Origin: an uncultured Fusobacterium sp.
GTDB lineage: Bacteria; Fusobacteriota; Fusobacteriia; Fusobacteriales; Fusobacteriaceae
Reading direction: 5' to 3'
Assembly: GCA_900543175.1 (NCBI GenBank)
Contig: UQQO01000079.1
Coordinates: 1-10,597 of the forward strand
Length of the DNA: 10,597 nucleotides
Shown here: positions 1 through 7,243 of the stretch, in pieces
Layout: every line of letters begins with the position of its first letter
Position numbering within the stretch: position 1 is the stretch's first letter
The notes under the pieces: generated by a model
What the model was told of the DNA's origin: nothing
The model's input: only the letters and a program-made list of their open reading frames with translations
The model's database searches: none
Program-made: the position numbers and the translations under genes

Positions 1-135
1 CTACATACTATTTTTAATCACACTATAAAATCTATTATTGATGAAAATGATAAGATAAAGATAAAAATTCAATGTGATACAAAAATAATTTGGAAAAAAA
101 TTAATTTTTCTGTTTACTCTGAGTGCATAAAGTGA
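1..135 (+). CDS. 3' end of an unidentified gene (partial, runs in from the left)
   Basis: The first reading frame stays open from the left edge for 44 codons and ends at TGA 133-135. The other two plus-strand frames hit stops within the first 30 bases. The encoded tail is rich in Lys and Ile and ends ...SVYSECIK. An open run of this length is unlikely but not impossible by chance in such AT-rich DNA, so this is a tentative partial gene. I do not recognise the family. A weak terminator at 246-273 would fit the end of its transcript. Confidence 0.4.
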   Translation, partial: LHTIFNHTIKSIIDENDKIKIKIQCDTKIIWKKINFSVYSECIK

Positions 136-191
136 TATACTAGGCATGTGATGAAATTATTTTCAAAACATTTAAAAAAAATATATATATT

Positions 192-214
192 TTCATTTTT
201 ATTAAAAAAATGAA
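192..214. repeat. AT-only inverted repeat (hairpin) downstream of the left-edge frame
   Basis: Positions 192-200 (TTCATTTTT) pair with 206-214 (AAAAATGAA) around a five-base loop, giving nine pairs. There is no T run directly after it on either strand, so it does not look like a proper terminator. It may only reflect base composition. Confidence 0.3.
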
Positions 215-245
215 TAATTATATAGCTAGTATATTTAACCCCCTA

Positions 246-273
246 ACTTCATATATTTTTTGAAGTCTTTTTT
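246..273 (+). terminator. Weak intrinsic terminator upstream of the aspA promoter
   Basis: ACTTCA (246-251) pairs with TGAAGT (261-266) around a nine-base loop. The run CTTTTTT (267-273) follows. The stem is only six pairs, so it is weak, but its place between the left-edge frame and the aspA promoter suits the end of the preceding transcript. Confidence 0.45.
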
Positions 274-286
274 CGTGTTTTCTATC

Positions 287-315
287 TTGAAAAATCTTTA
301 ATTCCACTGTATCAT
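287..315 (+). promoter_or_regulatory. Sigma-70-type promoter for aspA
   Basis: A -35 box TTGAAA (287-292) and a -10 box TATCAT (310-315) are separated by exactly 17 bases. Transcription would begin near 322, leaving a leader of about 25 bases. The aspA ribosome binding site AGGAGGGG (334-341) lies five bases before the ATG at 347. The leader is too short for an attenuator or riboswitch, so any control should act at the promoter. Confidence 0.6.
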
Positions 316-346
316 TTACTTATGAAGTGAAACAGGAGGGGTTTAA

Positions 347-1762
347 ATGATAAAATATAGATTAGAAAGTGACTCAATTGGAACATTAGAGGTTCCAGCA
401 GACGCATATTATGGTGTACAATCACTTAGAGGAAAAAATAACTTTCACATTACTGGATATAAAGTAAGTGATACTTTTATAAAAGCATTAGCTTATGTTA
501 AAAAAGCAACATCAAAAGCAAACTTTGAAGCAGGAGTAATCTCTAGAGATGTAGAAGAAGCTATGATTCAAGCTGCTGAAGAGATTATATCAGGACAATT
601 TAGAGATCAATTTATAACTGACGTTATTCAAGGTGGAGCAGGAACTTCAATGAACATGAATATGAACGAAGTTATTGCTAACAGAGCTAATGAGATTCTA
701 GGAGGAGAGTTAGGAAAATATGACAGATGTCATCCTAACGATCATGTAAACTATGGACAATCAACAAATGACGTTGTTCCAACTGCTGGAAAATTAACTG
801 TTCAATTTATGATAAAAGATTTATTAGTAGAATTACAAGAATTATATGATACATTACAAGCTAAAGGAGATGAATTTGACCATGTTATTAAAATGGGAAG
901 AACTCACCTTCAAGATGCTGTACCTATTAGATTAGGACAAGAGTTTAGAGCTTTCTCTGGACCAGTTGCAAGAGATATAAAAAGAATTAAAGGTGCTGTT
1001 GAAGAGCTTACTTATGTAAATATGGGAGCTACTGCAGTAGGAACTGGAATCAATGCAGATGTAAATTATGTTGATAACGTTGTAAGAATTTTATCTGAAG
1101 TTACAGGATTCGATTTTAAACAAGCTCCAGATTTAGTTGATGGAACTAGAAACTTAGATAGCTTTGTATGGTTATCTTCAGCATTAAAAACTTGTGCTGT
1201 AAACCTATCAAAAACAGCTAACGATTTAAGACTTATGGCATCAGGACCAAAAGCTGGACTTGCTGAAATTGCATTACCTCAACAACAACCAGGGTCTTCA
1301 ATTATGCCAGGAAAAGTAAACCCTGTTATACCAGAAGTATTAAACCAAGTTTGTTTCCAAATCTTTGGTAACGATATTACAATAGTTAAAGCTGCTGAAG
1401 CTGGACAATTAGAATTAAACGTATTTGAACCAGTACTATTCTTTAACTTATTCCAATCAATAGAAATTCTAAAAAATGGAATTAGAACATTTATTGACAA
1501 CTGTCTAAAAGGAATAGCTGCTCAAGAGGAAAACTGTAAAAACTGGGTAGATAGAAGTGTTGGAATTATCACTGCATTAAACCCACATATTGGATATAAA
1601 AATGCTGCTGAAATAGCTAAACTTTCTATTAAAACAGGAACTCCAGTTGCTCAAATCGTTCTTGAAAGAGGATTATTAACTAAAGATGAGTTAGATGTTA
1701 TCTTAAATCCATTTGAAATGACTAAACCTGGAATCCCTGGAAAAGAATTATTAAAAAAATAA
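347..1762 (+). CDS. aspA: Aspartate ammonia-lyase (aspartase)
   Basis: This 471-residue cytoplasmic enzyme should convert L-aspartate to fumarate and ammonia, linking amino-acid fermentation to the C4-dicarboxylate pool. It carries the hallmarks of the fumarase/aspartase superfamily in order: GTSMNMNMNE at 99-108, GQSTND at 137-142, GRTHLQDAVP at 184-193, and the signature GSSIMPGKVNP at 316-326, where Ser318 lies in the mobile catalytic loop. The length matches bacterial aspartases. The close relative fumarase C shares these blocks; the TSMNMNMNE form and the EAGQLELNVFEPV region favour aspartase, although substrate cannot be proven from motifs alone. The start is set by the strong AGGAGGGG site at 334-341. 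It appears monocistronic, with its own promoter and a good terminator at 1776-1811. Confidence 0.95.
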   Translation: MIKYRLESDSIGTLEVPADAYYGVQSLRGKNNFHITGYKVSDTFIKALAYVKKATSKANFEAGVISRDVEEAMIQAAEEIISGQFRDQFITDVIQGGAGTSMNMNMNEVIANRANEILGGELGKYDRCHPNDHVNYGQSTNDVVPTAGKLTVQFMIKDLLVELQELYDTLQAKGDEFDHVIKMGRTHLQDAVPIRLGQEFRAFSGPVARDIKRIKGAVEELTYVNMGATAVGTGINADVNYVDNVVRILSEVTGFDFKQAPDLVDGTRNLDSFVWLSSALKTCAVNLSKTANDLRLMASGPKAGLAEIALPQQQPGSSIMPGKVNPVIPEVLNQVCFQIFGNDITIVKAAEAGQLELNVFEPVLFFNLFQSIEILKNGIRTFIDNCLKGIAAQEENCKNWVDRSVGIITALNPHIGYKNAAEIAKLSIKTGTPVAQIVLERGLLTKDELDVILNPFEMTKPGIPGKELLKK

Positions 1763-1775
1763 GTTGTATAATTTT

Positions 1776-1811
1776 AGGTGTTAATGCTTAATTGTGTCAA
1801 CACCTTTTTTT
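1776..1811 (+). terminator. Intrinsic terminator of aspA
   Basis: AGGTGTT (1776-1782) pairs with AACACCT (1799-1805) and runs into a seven-T tract (1805-1811). It begins 14 bases after the aspA stop codon. Confidence 0.8.
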
Positions 1812-1873
1812 ATGATTTTTAATACTTTATACGAAATAGTTATGAGTTTTTACATTATATTGTGCAACTTACC

Positions 1874-1896
1874 TTATATAAAAAATTTTTATATAA
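1874..1896. repeat. Perfect AT-only palindrome between convergent genes
   Basis: The 23-base stretch is an uninterrupted inverted repeat centred on A1885, with eleven complementary positions each side. It lies between the aspA terminator and the terminator of the opposing gene. It contains no G or C, so a transcript hairpin would be only moderately stable. It could act as a weak bidirectional stop, or it could have no function. Confidence 0.5.
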
Positions 1897-1920
1897 AGTC
1901 AATTTATAATTTCCTTAGAC

Positions 1921-1975
1921 AAAAAAAAGAGCATTAAAATTGATAGAATTAGCACTATCAATTTCTAACACTCTT
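1921..1975 (-). terminator. Intrinsic terminator of the MATE gene
   Basis: Read on the minus strand, a long stem of about 20 pairs (1927-1975) closes over a loop of about eight bases and is followed by at least six U (complement of 1921-1926). Several positions are G-U pairs that form only in minus-strand RNA, where the plus strand would give C/A mismatches, so the direction is clear. It starts 13 bases after the MATE stop codon. Confidence 0.85.
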
Positions 1976-1987
1976 CAATCAAAATAT

Positions 1988-3355
1988 TTATTTTCTCTTT
2001 CCACACTGTTTAAGAATACTTTTAAAGTTCAAAGCAAATGTTATTGATGCTACAACAACAGAAGTTATATCTGCCATAGGCTCTGCATAGTAAATCCCCT
2101 TTACCCCCAGAAATCTAGGCAAAATTATAGCCAAAGGAACAAGTAGTATAACCTTTCTCAAAAGAGCAATGAAAATAGAAAATTTTGCTTGCCCCATAGC
2201 TAAAAAAGTTACTTGTATAGATTGTTGAATTCCAAAGATACACATTCCCAAAGTAAATATTGGCATCATTTTTGATGTCAACTTCATTAACTCCTCTGAT
2301 TCAGTAAACATCTTTACATAAAAATTTGGAAACAATACTGCTATTCCACCCATAAACATTGTTGCCACTAAACAAACTATTAACAATGCTTTAAAAGTTT
2401 TAATAACCCTCTCTCTATTTCCAGCTCCAAAATTATAACTAATAATTGGTTGTACCCCTTGAGCTATCCCTGAAACAGGAACAACTATCAACTGTAATAC
2501 ACTTATTAAAATAGACATAGATCCAACATATAGATCTCCACCATATTTTTGTAACCCAGAGTTAAGAGTCAATAAAACTAAACTCTCTGTACTTTGCATT
2601 ATAAATGGAGAGCAACCTAAAGAACCTATCTTCTTTACAAATTTCATATCAAGTTTTAGATTTTCTCTCTTTATTTTTAGGCTACTTTTCTTTGAAATTA
2701 AAAAATTAACTACCCATATAGCACTAAAAGCTTGAGATATAACTGTAGCCAATGCAGCTCCTTTAACTCCCATATTCATAACAAATATAAAGATAGGATC
2801 TAAAATAATATTTGTAACTGCTCCAATTAAAACTGAAAACATTGCTGTCTTTGCATTTCCCTGCCCACTTATAAAGGTATTTAATCCTAGAGATAACATT
2901 ACAAAGATAGTTCCCCACAGATAAAGTCCAATATAATCTTGAGCAAAACCTATAACATTATCACTAGCTCCAAAAGCATAGAGTAATGGTGTTTTTAGTA
3001 TTTGAAGTATCAAAGTTAAAGATATAGAAAACACAAGTAAAAGTGCTGTACTACTCCCTAAAACTTTTTCAGCTTTCTCTTGATCCTTTGCTCCTAGTAA
3101 AATAGATGCTAATGGTGCTCCCCCTTGTCCAGCAAAAGCACTAAAAGCTGATACTACCATAATTATAGGAAATGTAACTCCCACTCCAGTAAGTGCCAAA
3201 GATCCTATATCTTTTATGTGCCCAATATATATTCTATCAACAATGTTGTAGAGTACATTTATTAATTGAGCTAAAACTGATGGAATTGCCATTGTAAAAA
3301 ATAGTTTTCTCAATGGCTCTTTCCCCAGCTTTTCTGATTGTTGATTTCCTGACAT
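1988..3355 (-). CDS. MATE-family multidrug efflux transporter (MepA-like)
   Basis: This 455-residue integral membrane protein has the length and the alternating hydrophobic segments of a twelve-helix MATE exporter, which uses a Na+ or H+ gradient to expel cationic drugs, dyes or metabolites. The N-terminal run PSVLAQLINVLYNIVDRIYIGH, roughly residues 25-46, is typical of the MepA/DinF-like branch. The repeat of the fold can be seen in the second half around SVLQLIVVPVSGIAQGVQPIISYNFGAG. The substrate cannot be predicted. The ATG is preceded on the minus strand by an AGAGGG ribosome binding site. It lies 77 bases downstream of the osmolyte-transport ATPase on the same strand. A separate extended -10 promoter and its own terminator suggest at least partly independent expression. 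Confidence 0.92.
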   Translation of the reverse strand: MSGNQQSEKLGKEPLRKLFFTMAIPSVLAQLINVLYNIVDRIYIGHIKDIGSLALTGVGVTFPIIMVVSAFSAFAGQGGAPLASILLGAKDQEKAEKVLGSSTALLLVFSISLTLILQILKTPLLYAFGASDNVIGFAQDYIGLYLWGTIFVMLSLGLNTFISGQGNAKTAMFSVLIGAVTNIILDPIFIFVMNMGVKGAALATVISQAFSAIWVVNFLISKKSSLKIKRENLKLDMKFVKKIGSLGCSPFIMQSTESLVLLTLNSGLQKYGGDLYVGSMSILISVLQLIVVPVSGIAQGVQPIISYNFGAGNRERVIKTFKALLIVCLVATMFMGGIAVLFPNFYVKMFTESEELMKLTSKMMPIFTLGMCIFGIQQSIQVTFLAMGQAKFSIFIALLRKVILLVPLAIILPRFLGVKGIYYAEPMADITSVVVASITFALNFKSILKQCGKRK

Positions 3356-3385
3356 TTTTTCCCTCTCTTTTCAATTTTTCTTTTA

Positions 3386-3394
3386 ATTATATCA
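3386..3394 (-). promoter_or_regulatory. Extended -10 promoter for the MATE gene
   Basis: The minus strand reads TGATATAAT here, a perfect -10 (3386-3391) with the TGn extension. This lies 30 bases before the MATE start codon. The -35 position holds only a T-rich sequence, which the TGn extension could compensate for. Read-through from the upstream opu unit remains possible, because I see no convincing terminator in 3356-3432. Confidence 0.5.
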
Positions 3395-3432
3395 TATTTT
3401 TTGAGGGAAAAAATACTTTTTTATAAAAAATA

Positions 3433-4572
3433 CTAAATTGTTTTTTTATTTGAATCAACTTCAATTTCAAATTGTTGACTTAAAGTTGTAACTAAACTTG
3501 TCTTTGTTATAAGTCCTTTTAATATTCCATTGCTATCAATTACAGGTAGGCTGGAAAGATTTTTCTCATTTACATCTTTTAGTATATCCACTATTGATTT
3601 ATCAGGATAAGTAACAGCTCTAGGTTGCTCCATTATCTCTTTTACACTTTTATAGTGATCTTTCTCTTTTTGAATCATCTTTCCAGTGATAATACCATTG
3701 AATTTTCTCTTTCTATCAACTACAAGAAGTGTATCAACTCTCTCATATCTCATCTTCTTAATACATTTTAAAAGAGAGATATCCTGAGAGCAAGTAATAG
3801 GATTTTCTATCATAATATCCTTTACCTTTATATATTCAGGGGATGACCAGATTCTATTTTTACCAACGAAGTCACTTACAAATTCATTGGCAGGATTTTT
3901 TAATATTGTTTCTGGGTCATCATATTGAATTATTCTACCTTTTCCCATTATACATATCTTATCAGCTATCTTTATTGCCTCATCCATATCATGAGTTACA
4001 AAAATAATTGTCTTTTTAAACTGTGTCTGAATATTTAAAAGCTCATCTTGAAGTTGTGAACGAGTTATTGGGTCAAGAGCTGAAAATGGCTCATCCATAA
4101 GAATAATATCTGGATTTGTAATCAATGCCCTTGCTATCCCTACCCTCTGTTGTTGCCCTCCAGAAAGTTCTGTTGGATATCTATTAGCAAACTTTTCATA
4201 ATCAAGCCCCACCATCTCCATCAACTCTCTTGTCTTTGACTCGATCTCTTGAGAGTTCATCTTTTGCATTTTAGCAACTATCCCTATATTCTCTTTAATT
4301 GTCATATGGGGAAAAAGCCCTGTCTGTTGAATAACATATCCAATATTTCTTCTCAACTCTATCACATTTTTATTTGATATATCCTCACCATTTATAAGAA
4401 CCTGCCCTGATGTTGGCTTTATAAGTCTATTTATCATCTTAACTGTCGTTGTCTTTCCACAACCACTTGGACCTACAAATACAATTATATTCCCCTCTTC
4501 AAGTTTTAAATTTATATCATATAGAACTATATTATTTTTAAATATCTTATTTATTCCTTTAAACTCTATCAT
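3433..4572 (-). CDS. opuFA: Compatible-solute ABC transporter ATPase with tandem CBS domains (OpuFA/OpuCA type)
   Basis: This 379-residue subunit powers uptake of quaternary-amine osmoprotectants (glycine betaine, choline, carnitine or similar) at the inner face of the membrane. ABC motifs in order are Walker A GPSGCGKT at 34-41, Q-loop QQTGLFPH at 82-89, signature LSGGQQQR at 136-143, Walker B IILMDEP at 156-162 and the switch histidine at 194. Two CBS domains follow at about 250-303 and 310-365; these are diagnostic of the OpuA/OpuC/ProV class. In Listeria and Staphylococcus the CBS pair of OpuCA is an established c-di-AMP receptor that shuts transport. The gene starts nine bases after its permease partner. 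Its AGGAGG site (4578-4583) overlaps the partner's stop codon, so translation is probably coupled. The symbol follows the fused partner and is by analogy. Confidence 0.9.
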   Translation of the reverse strand: MIEFKGINKIFKNNIVLYDINLKLEEGNIIVFVGPSGCGKTTTVKMINRLIKPTSGQVLINGEDISNKNVIELRRNIGYVIQQTGLFPHMTIKENIGIVAKMQKMNSQEIESKTRELMEMVGLDYEKFANRYPTELSGGQQQRVGIARALITNPDIILMDEPFSALDPITRSQLQDELLNIQTQFKKTIIFVTHDMDEAIKIADKICIMGKGRIIQYDDPETILKNPANEFVSDFVGKNRIWSSPEYIKVKDIMIENPITCSQDISLLKCIKKMRYERVDTLLVVDRKRKFNGIITGKMIQKEKDHYKSVKEIMEQPRAVTYPDKSIVDILKDVNEKNLSSLPVIDSNGILKGLITKTSLVTTLSQQFEIEVDSNKKTI

Positions 4573-4581
4573 TTTAACCTC

Positions 4582-6165
4582 CTATTTTTCAGAGCTAATT
4601 AAACCTTGCTCAACTAAAAATTCCTTTGCTACATCTTTAGGATCTTTCTTTAACACATCAACTTGATAATTAAGTCCACGCATTACCTCATCTGTCATAA
4701 TATCTTTTAAAGAATCTGTTATTCCCGAAAGCTCTGGATATTTTTCAAGAGTTTCTACCTTTGCAACAGGCACTGCATGATAAGGTAAGAAAAACTCCTT
4801 GTCATCTTCTAAAATTGTAAGATCATAAGTTTTAATTAAACCATCTGTTGAAAAGGCATCAATTACATCACTTTCCTTAGCAGCTAAAGCTTGATAACGA
4901 GGTGCTCCATCTATTGAGATAACATCTTTAAATTTAAGCCCCTCATATCTACCTTGTAATCCTGAAAGTCCGTCATGTTTATTTGCAAACTCCAATGTAG
5001 GAGAGATAATCATATTTTTACTTACCTTTTTTAAATCACTTATTGTTTTTAAGTTATATTTTTCTGCTGTATCCTTTCTCACTGCAAGTCTATATGTGTT
5101 GTTAAATGCCCATTCCTCTCCAACATTTACACCAAACTTTTCTTTTATCTCCTTTTGAGAGATTTCAAATACCTCTCTTGAAGTTACTTGAGATTCAAGA
5201 GGATTGTGTTTAAGCATATCTGAGTATAGAGTCCCTGTATACTCCATATAGATATCAACTTCTCCAGCTTTTAAAGCTCCAAAAGCAACTTGTGTTCCTC
5301 CAAGAGCTAGTTTTCTTTCAACCTTATAATCTGTTTTCTCCTCAATTAGATCTGCTAAAATATTTCCTATAATCTCTTGTTCTGTATAGTCCTTACTTGC
5401 CACAACTATTGTTTTATTATTAGGAGTAAACTTACTAATCCCTGCATTTATAAAAGCATAAAGTGTAAGAATTAAAACTATTCCCATAACACCTTTTTGA
5501 AATAGACGCCCTTTTTTACTGCTTTTATTCTTTAGATTTATTCCCTCAGGAACAACAGCTTTTTCAATAATAGATGCTAGTAAATCTATAAATAGTGCTA
5601 ATAGACAAGCTGGAATCGCCCCTGCTAGTATTTGAAAATTATTTGCTGTTCTTATCCCAGAAAAAACAAGATACCCTAGCCCACCAGCACCAATAAATGC
5701 TGCCATTGTCATAAGTCCAACTGCTGTAACTGCTGATATTCTCACTCCTGCCATTATTACAGGAAGTGCCATTGGTATCTGCACTTTAAATAGAATTTGG
5801 AATTTTGTCATCCCTATTCCCTCTGCTGCCTCTATAACTTGAGGATTTATTCCTGAAATACTTGTAAATGTATTTTTTATTATTGGAAGTAGAGAGTATA
5901 GAACTACCATAAACACAGATGGAACTACACCTATTCCTAAAAATGGTATCAAAAACCCTAAAAGTGCCATACTTGGCACAGCTTGAATAACATTTGCCAA
6001 TATCATTATAGGTTTATTTACTTTTGAAAAATGGCTGATCAATATTCCTAAAGGCACCCCTATTAATATTGCTAAACTTACTGAAAGAATTGTTAAGTTT
6101 ACATGTTCAATAAGAAGTGTCAATATCTGCTCACTATTTGCTATTAAATAATTTAAAAAATTCAT
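4582..6165 (-). CDS. opuFB: Fused permease/substrate-binding protein of a compatible-solute ABC transporter (OpuFB type)
   Basis: This protein of about 527 residues joins a ProW-like permease to a substrate-binding domain. Residues 1-205 hold about five or six membrane helices and the ABC-contact loop EAAEGIGMTKFQILFKVQIP at 112-131. A further helix at about 224-242 anchors the binding domain (about 252-527) outside the cell. That domain opens IVVASKDYTEQEIIG and contains GGTQVAFGALKAGEVDIYMEYTGT, as in OpuBC/OpuCC/OsmF proteins that bind choline, carnitine or betaine. The single-chain design matches Bacillus OpuFB. I chose the ATG at 6163-6165 because GGAGG (6173-6177) sits seven bases before it. 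The longer open frame would start at 6216, inside the riboswitch terminator hairpin, so it is not credible. Expression is under the riboswitch just upstream. Confidence 0.9.
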   Translation of the reverse strand: MNFLNYLIANSEQILTLLIEHVNLTILSVSLAILIGVPLGILISHFSKVNKPIMILANVIQAVPSMALLGFLIPFLGIGVVPSVFMVVLYSLLPIIKNTFTSISGINPQVIEAAEGIGMTKFQILFKVQIPMALPVIMAGVRISAVTAVGLMTMAAFIGAGGLGYLVFSGIRTANNFQILAGAIPACLLALFIDLLASIIEKAVVPEGINLKNKSSKKGRLFQKGVMGIVLILTLYAFINAGISKFTPNNKTIVVASKDYTEQEIIGNILADLIEEKTDYKVERKLALGGTQVAFGALKAGEVDIYMEYTGTLYSDMLKHNPLESQVTSREVFEISQKEIKEKFGVNVGEEWAFNNTYRLAVRKDTAEKYNLKTISDLKKVSKNMIISPTLEFANKHDGLSGLQGRYEGLKFKDVISIDGAPRYQALAAKESDVIDAFSTDGLIKTYDLTILEDDKEFFLPYHAVPVAKVETLEKYPELSGITDSLKDIMTDEVMRGLNYQVDVLKKDPKDVAKEFLVEQGLISSEK

Positions 6166-6202
6166 AAACTTGCCTCCTTTTATTTTCCCTATTTTTTGGT
6201 AT

Positions 6203-6231
6203 AAAAAAAACACCATGAAAAGTCATGATGT
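6203..6231 (-). terminator. Riboswitch expression-platform terminator
   Basis: On the minus strand ACAUCAUGA pairs with UCAUGGUGU (nine pairs, one G-U) around the loop CUUU (hairpin 6210-6231). A run of eight U follows (complement of 6203-6210). It lies about 50 bases after the aptamer and 37 bases before the opuFB start, the right arrangement for ligand-dependent premature termination. I could not identify the competing antiterminator by eye. Confidence 0.85.
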
Positions 6232-6274
6232 CTATTAATCAAAAATTACAAAAAATATAAAAACATGGCTTCTC

Positions 6275-6396
6275 AATCAACGCTGACGAGGTTAGCTGAC
6301 GGGCTCGGACTGAAAGAGTTGTCCTATTCTCAAAGGAGAAATACGCCCCAAAAGGTGGGTCCCCCGCTTTATTTTTAAAATAAATTAAGCGATCTG
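6275..6396 (-). ncRNA. Cyclic di-AMP riboswitch (ydaO/yuaA class) aptamer
   Basis: The minus-strand RNA shows the conserved blocks of this class in order. CGCUUAAU is at 6392-6385, and a G-rich block GCGGGGGACCCACC at 6367-6354. Then come a small hairpin UUCUC-CUUU-GAGAA and a GGAC/GUCC stem. The 3' block is CCGAGCCCG followed by UCAGCUAACCUCG (6308-6285), ending in GCG that closes P1 against the 5' CGCU. The known ligand of this class is c-di-AMP, and binding usually turns expression off. Placement fits: promoter at 6410-6438, aptamer, terminator at 6203-6231, then an osmolyte transporter, a recognised type of target. Exact edges are approximate. Confidence 0.92.
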
Positions 6397-6409
6397 TATT
6401 TTTTTGAAA

Positions 6410-6438
6410 ATTATAACACTAATATTTCAAAAAAGCAA
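6410..6438 (-). promoter_or_regulatory. Promoter of the riboswitch-opu operon
   Basis: On the minus strand a -35 box TTGCTT (6438-6433) and a perfect -10 box TATAAT (6415-6410) are 17 bases apart, and the -10 has a TGn extension (TGTTATAAT). Transcription would start near 6403, a few bases before the aptamer, so the riboswitch occupies the very 5' end of the transcript. Confidence 0.7.
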
Positions 6439-6456
6439 ATTTATTTTTATAACTTG
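6429..6456 (-). terminator. Possible weak terminator after the HD-domain gene
   Basis: On the minus strand CAAGUU (6456-6451) can pair with AAUUUG (6441-6436) around a nine-base loop, followed by C and six U. The stem has six pairs including one G-U, and it overlaps the -35 box of the opu promoter. It would separate the HD gene from the opu unit, but it is weak. Confidence 0.3.
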
Positions 6457-6481
6457 AAATACATACCCCAAACTTTTTTTA

Positions 6482-7078
6482 TCATATGCTCTCCTTGTCT
6501 TTATTTTTTAGCTCCTCTTCTCCCTTTGAAATCTTTTCAATAGTATCCTTTCTAATCTCCTCTCTTAATGCACACATATACTCTGAAAAAGTTACTCTAT
6601 CATTTGCATAAGTTAGGTTTAGATCAAATTCATTTTCAGACCATGTTGAAATATCTGAAAAATTATGTTGTATTACAGCTTCTAAACTATCAATCGCCTT
6701 ATAGATTTTAGCTTCTAAGGTTTTTCTTTCTTTCATCTCCTTGTACAAACTTAGCATCTCATCTCTAGTAGTTTTAGGTAGAGATTCAACCCAATCATTG
6801 AGAAGATTTTCCTCTGAAACCTCGTGCTCTTTTGTCTTTAAAAAAGTTGGTATATCTCCAGTGAAACACTCACCTAAATCATGTATAATGCACATTTGAA
6901 TTACTTTGTTAATATCTGCCTCAGGAAACTCATTTTTCATAAAAAATGCCATTAAAGTCATTTGCCAACTATGTTCAGCAACACTTTCATGTCTCCCCTT
7001 TGATGTGTAACAATGTCTTGTTGTATCTTTTAATCTCTCTGCTATGGTTAATGCTTGTAATAGTTCTCTTGGATTCAT
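6482..7078 (-). CDS. HD-domain phosphohydrolase (YfbR/HDDC2-like)
   Basis: This 198-residue soluble protein has a metal-binding HD fold. The visible ligand set is His36 (in ESVAEHSW), His66-Asp67 (in MCIIHDLGE), the conserved GD at 74-75, and Asp130 (in YKAIDSLEAVIQH). The arrangement and length match the YfbR/HDDC2 group, whose studied members dephosphorylate deoxynucleoside 5'-monophosphates; the actual substrate here is not shown. The C-terminus (about 180-198) is highly charged. The start ATG has AGGAG (7086-7090) seven bases upstream. It is read in the same direction as the opu operon but is separated from it by about 315 bases holding a separate promoter and riboswitch, so co-regulation is doubtful. 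It is divergent from the plus-strand operon. Confidence 0.85.
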   Translation of the reverse strand: MNPRELLQALTIAERLKDTTRHCYTSKGRHESVAEHSWQMTLMAFFMKNEFPEADINKVIQMCIIHDLGECFTGDIPTFLKTKEHEVSEENLLNDWVESLPKTTRDEMLSLYKEMKERKTLEAKIYKAIDSLEAVIQHNFSDISTWSENEFDLNLTYANDRVTFSEYMCALREEIRKDTIEKISKGEEELKNKDKESI

Positions 7079-7112
7079 TTTGTCTCTCCTTTATTTTTAG
7101 GTTGTTATATAC

Positions 7113-7118
7113 ATTATA
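7113..7118 (-). promoter_or_regulatory. Likely -10 box for the HD-domain gene
   Basis: The minus strand carries a perfect TATAAT at 7118-7113, giving a leader of about 28 bases before the start codon. No good -35 box sits 16-18 bases upstream. A second candidate lies further up at 7162-7157, where the minus strand reads TGATATAAT, a -10 with the TGn extension. Either or both may be used. Confidence 0.45.
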
Positions 7119-7174
7119 AGATATAGTCAGATAAAATTATAGCTTTTTATCAAAAAATTATATCAAATAAAATA

Positions 7175-7203
7175 TTGTTAAAAACATTTTTTTATATTAT
7201 ACT
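7175..7203 (+). promoter_or_regulatory. Promoter of the plus-strand five-gene operon
   Basis: TTGTTA (7175-7180) and TATACT (7198-7203) are separated by 17 bases. Transcription would begin near 7210, producing a leader of about 128 bases before the first gene. It is back-to-back with the minus-strand promoters of the HD gene. Confidence 0.5.
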
Positions 7204-7243
7204 TATATTAAATAAATATTTTAAACTCTACAATAGAGAGGTG

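Noticed and set aside
1279..1500. 73-codon open frame on the minus strand inside aspA
   Set aside because: It lies wholly within the conserved catalytic part of aspA, has no ribosome binding site, and its product has no sensible domain; it is an antisense shadow.
3415..3432. Possible terminator just after opuFA
   Set aside because: Only a T6/A6 dyad with a two-base centre can form; with no G-C pairs and too tight a loop, I cannot support a terminator.
6232..6278. Antiterminator partner for the riboswitch terminator
   Set aside because: Only four-base matches (for example AUGU with ACAU) could be found by eye, which is not enough to name a competing helix.
6482..7078. c-di-AMP phosphodiesterase role for the HD protein because it neighbours the riboswitch
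   Set aside because: The protein lacks the membrane and 7TM-HD architecture of PgpH and looks like the YfbR/HDDC2 nucleotidase group; adjacency alone is not evidence.
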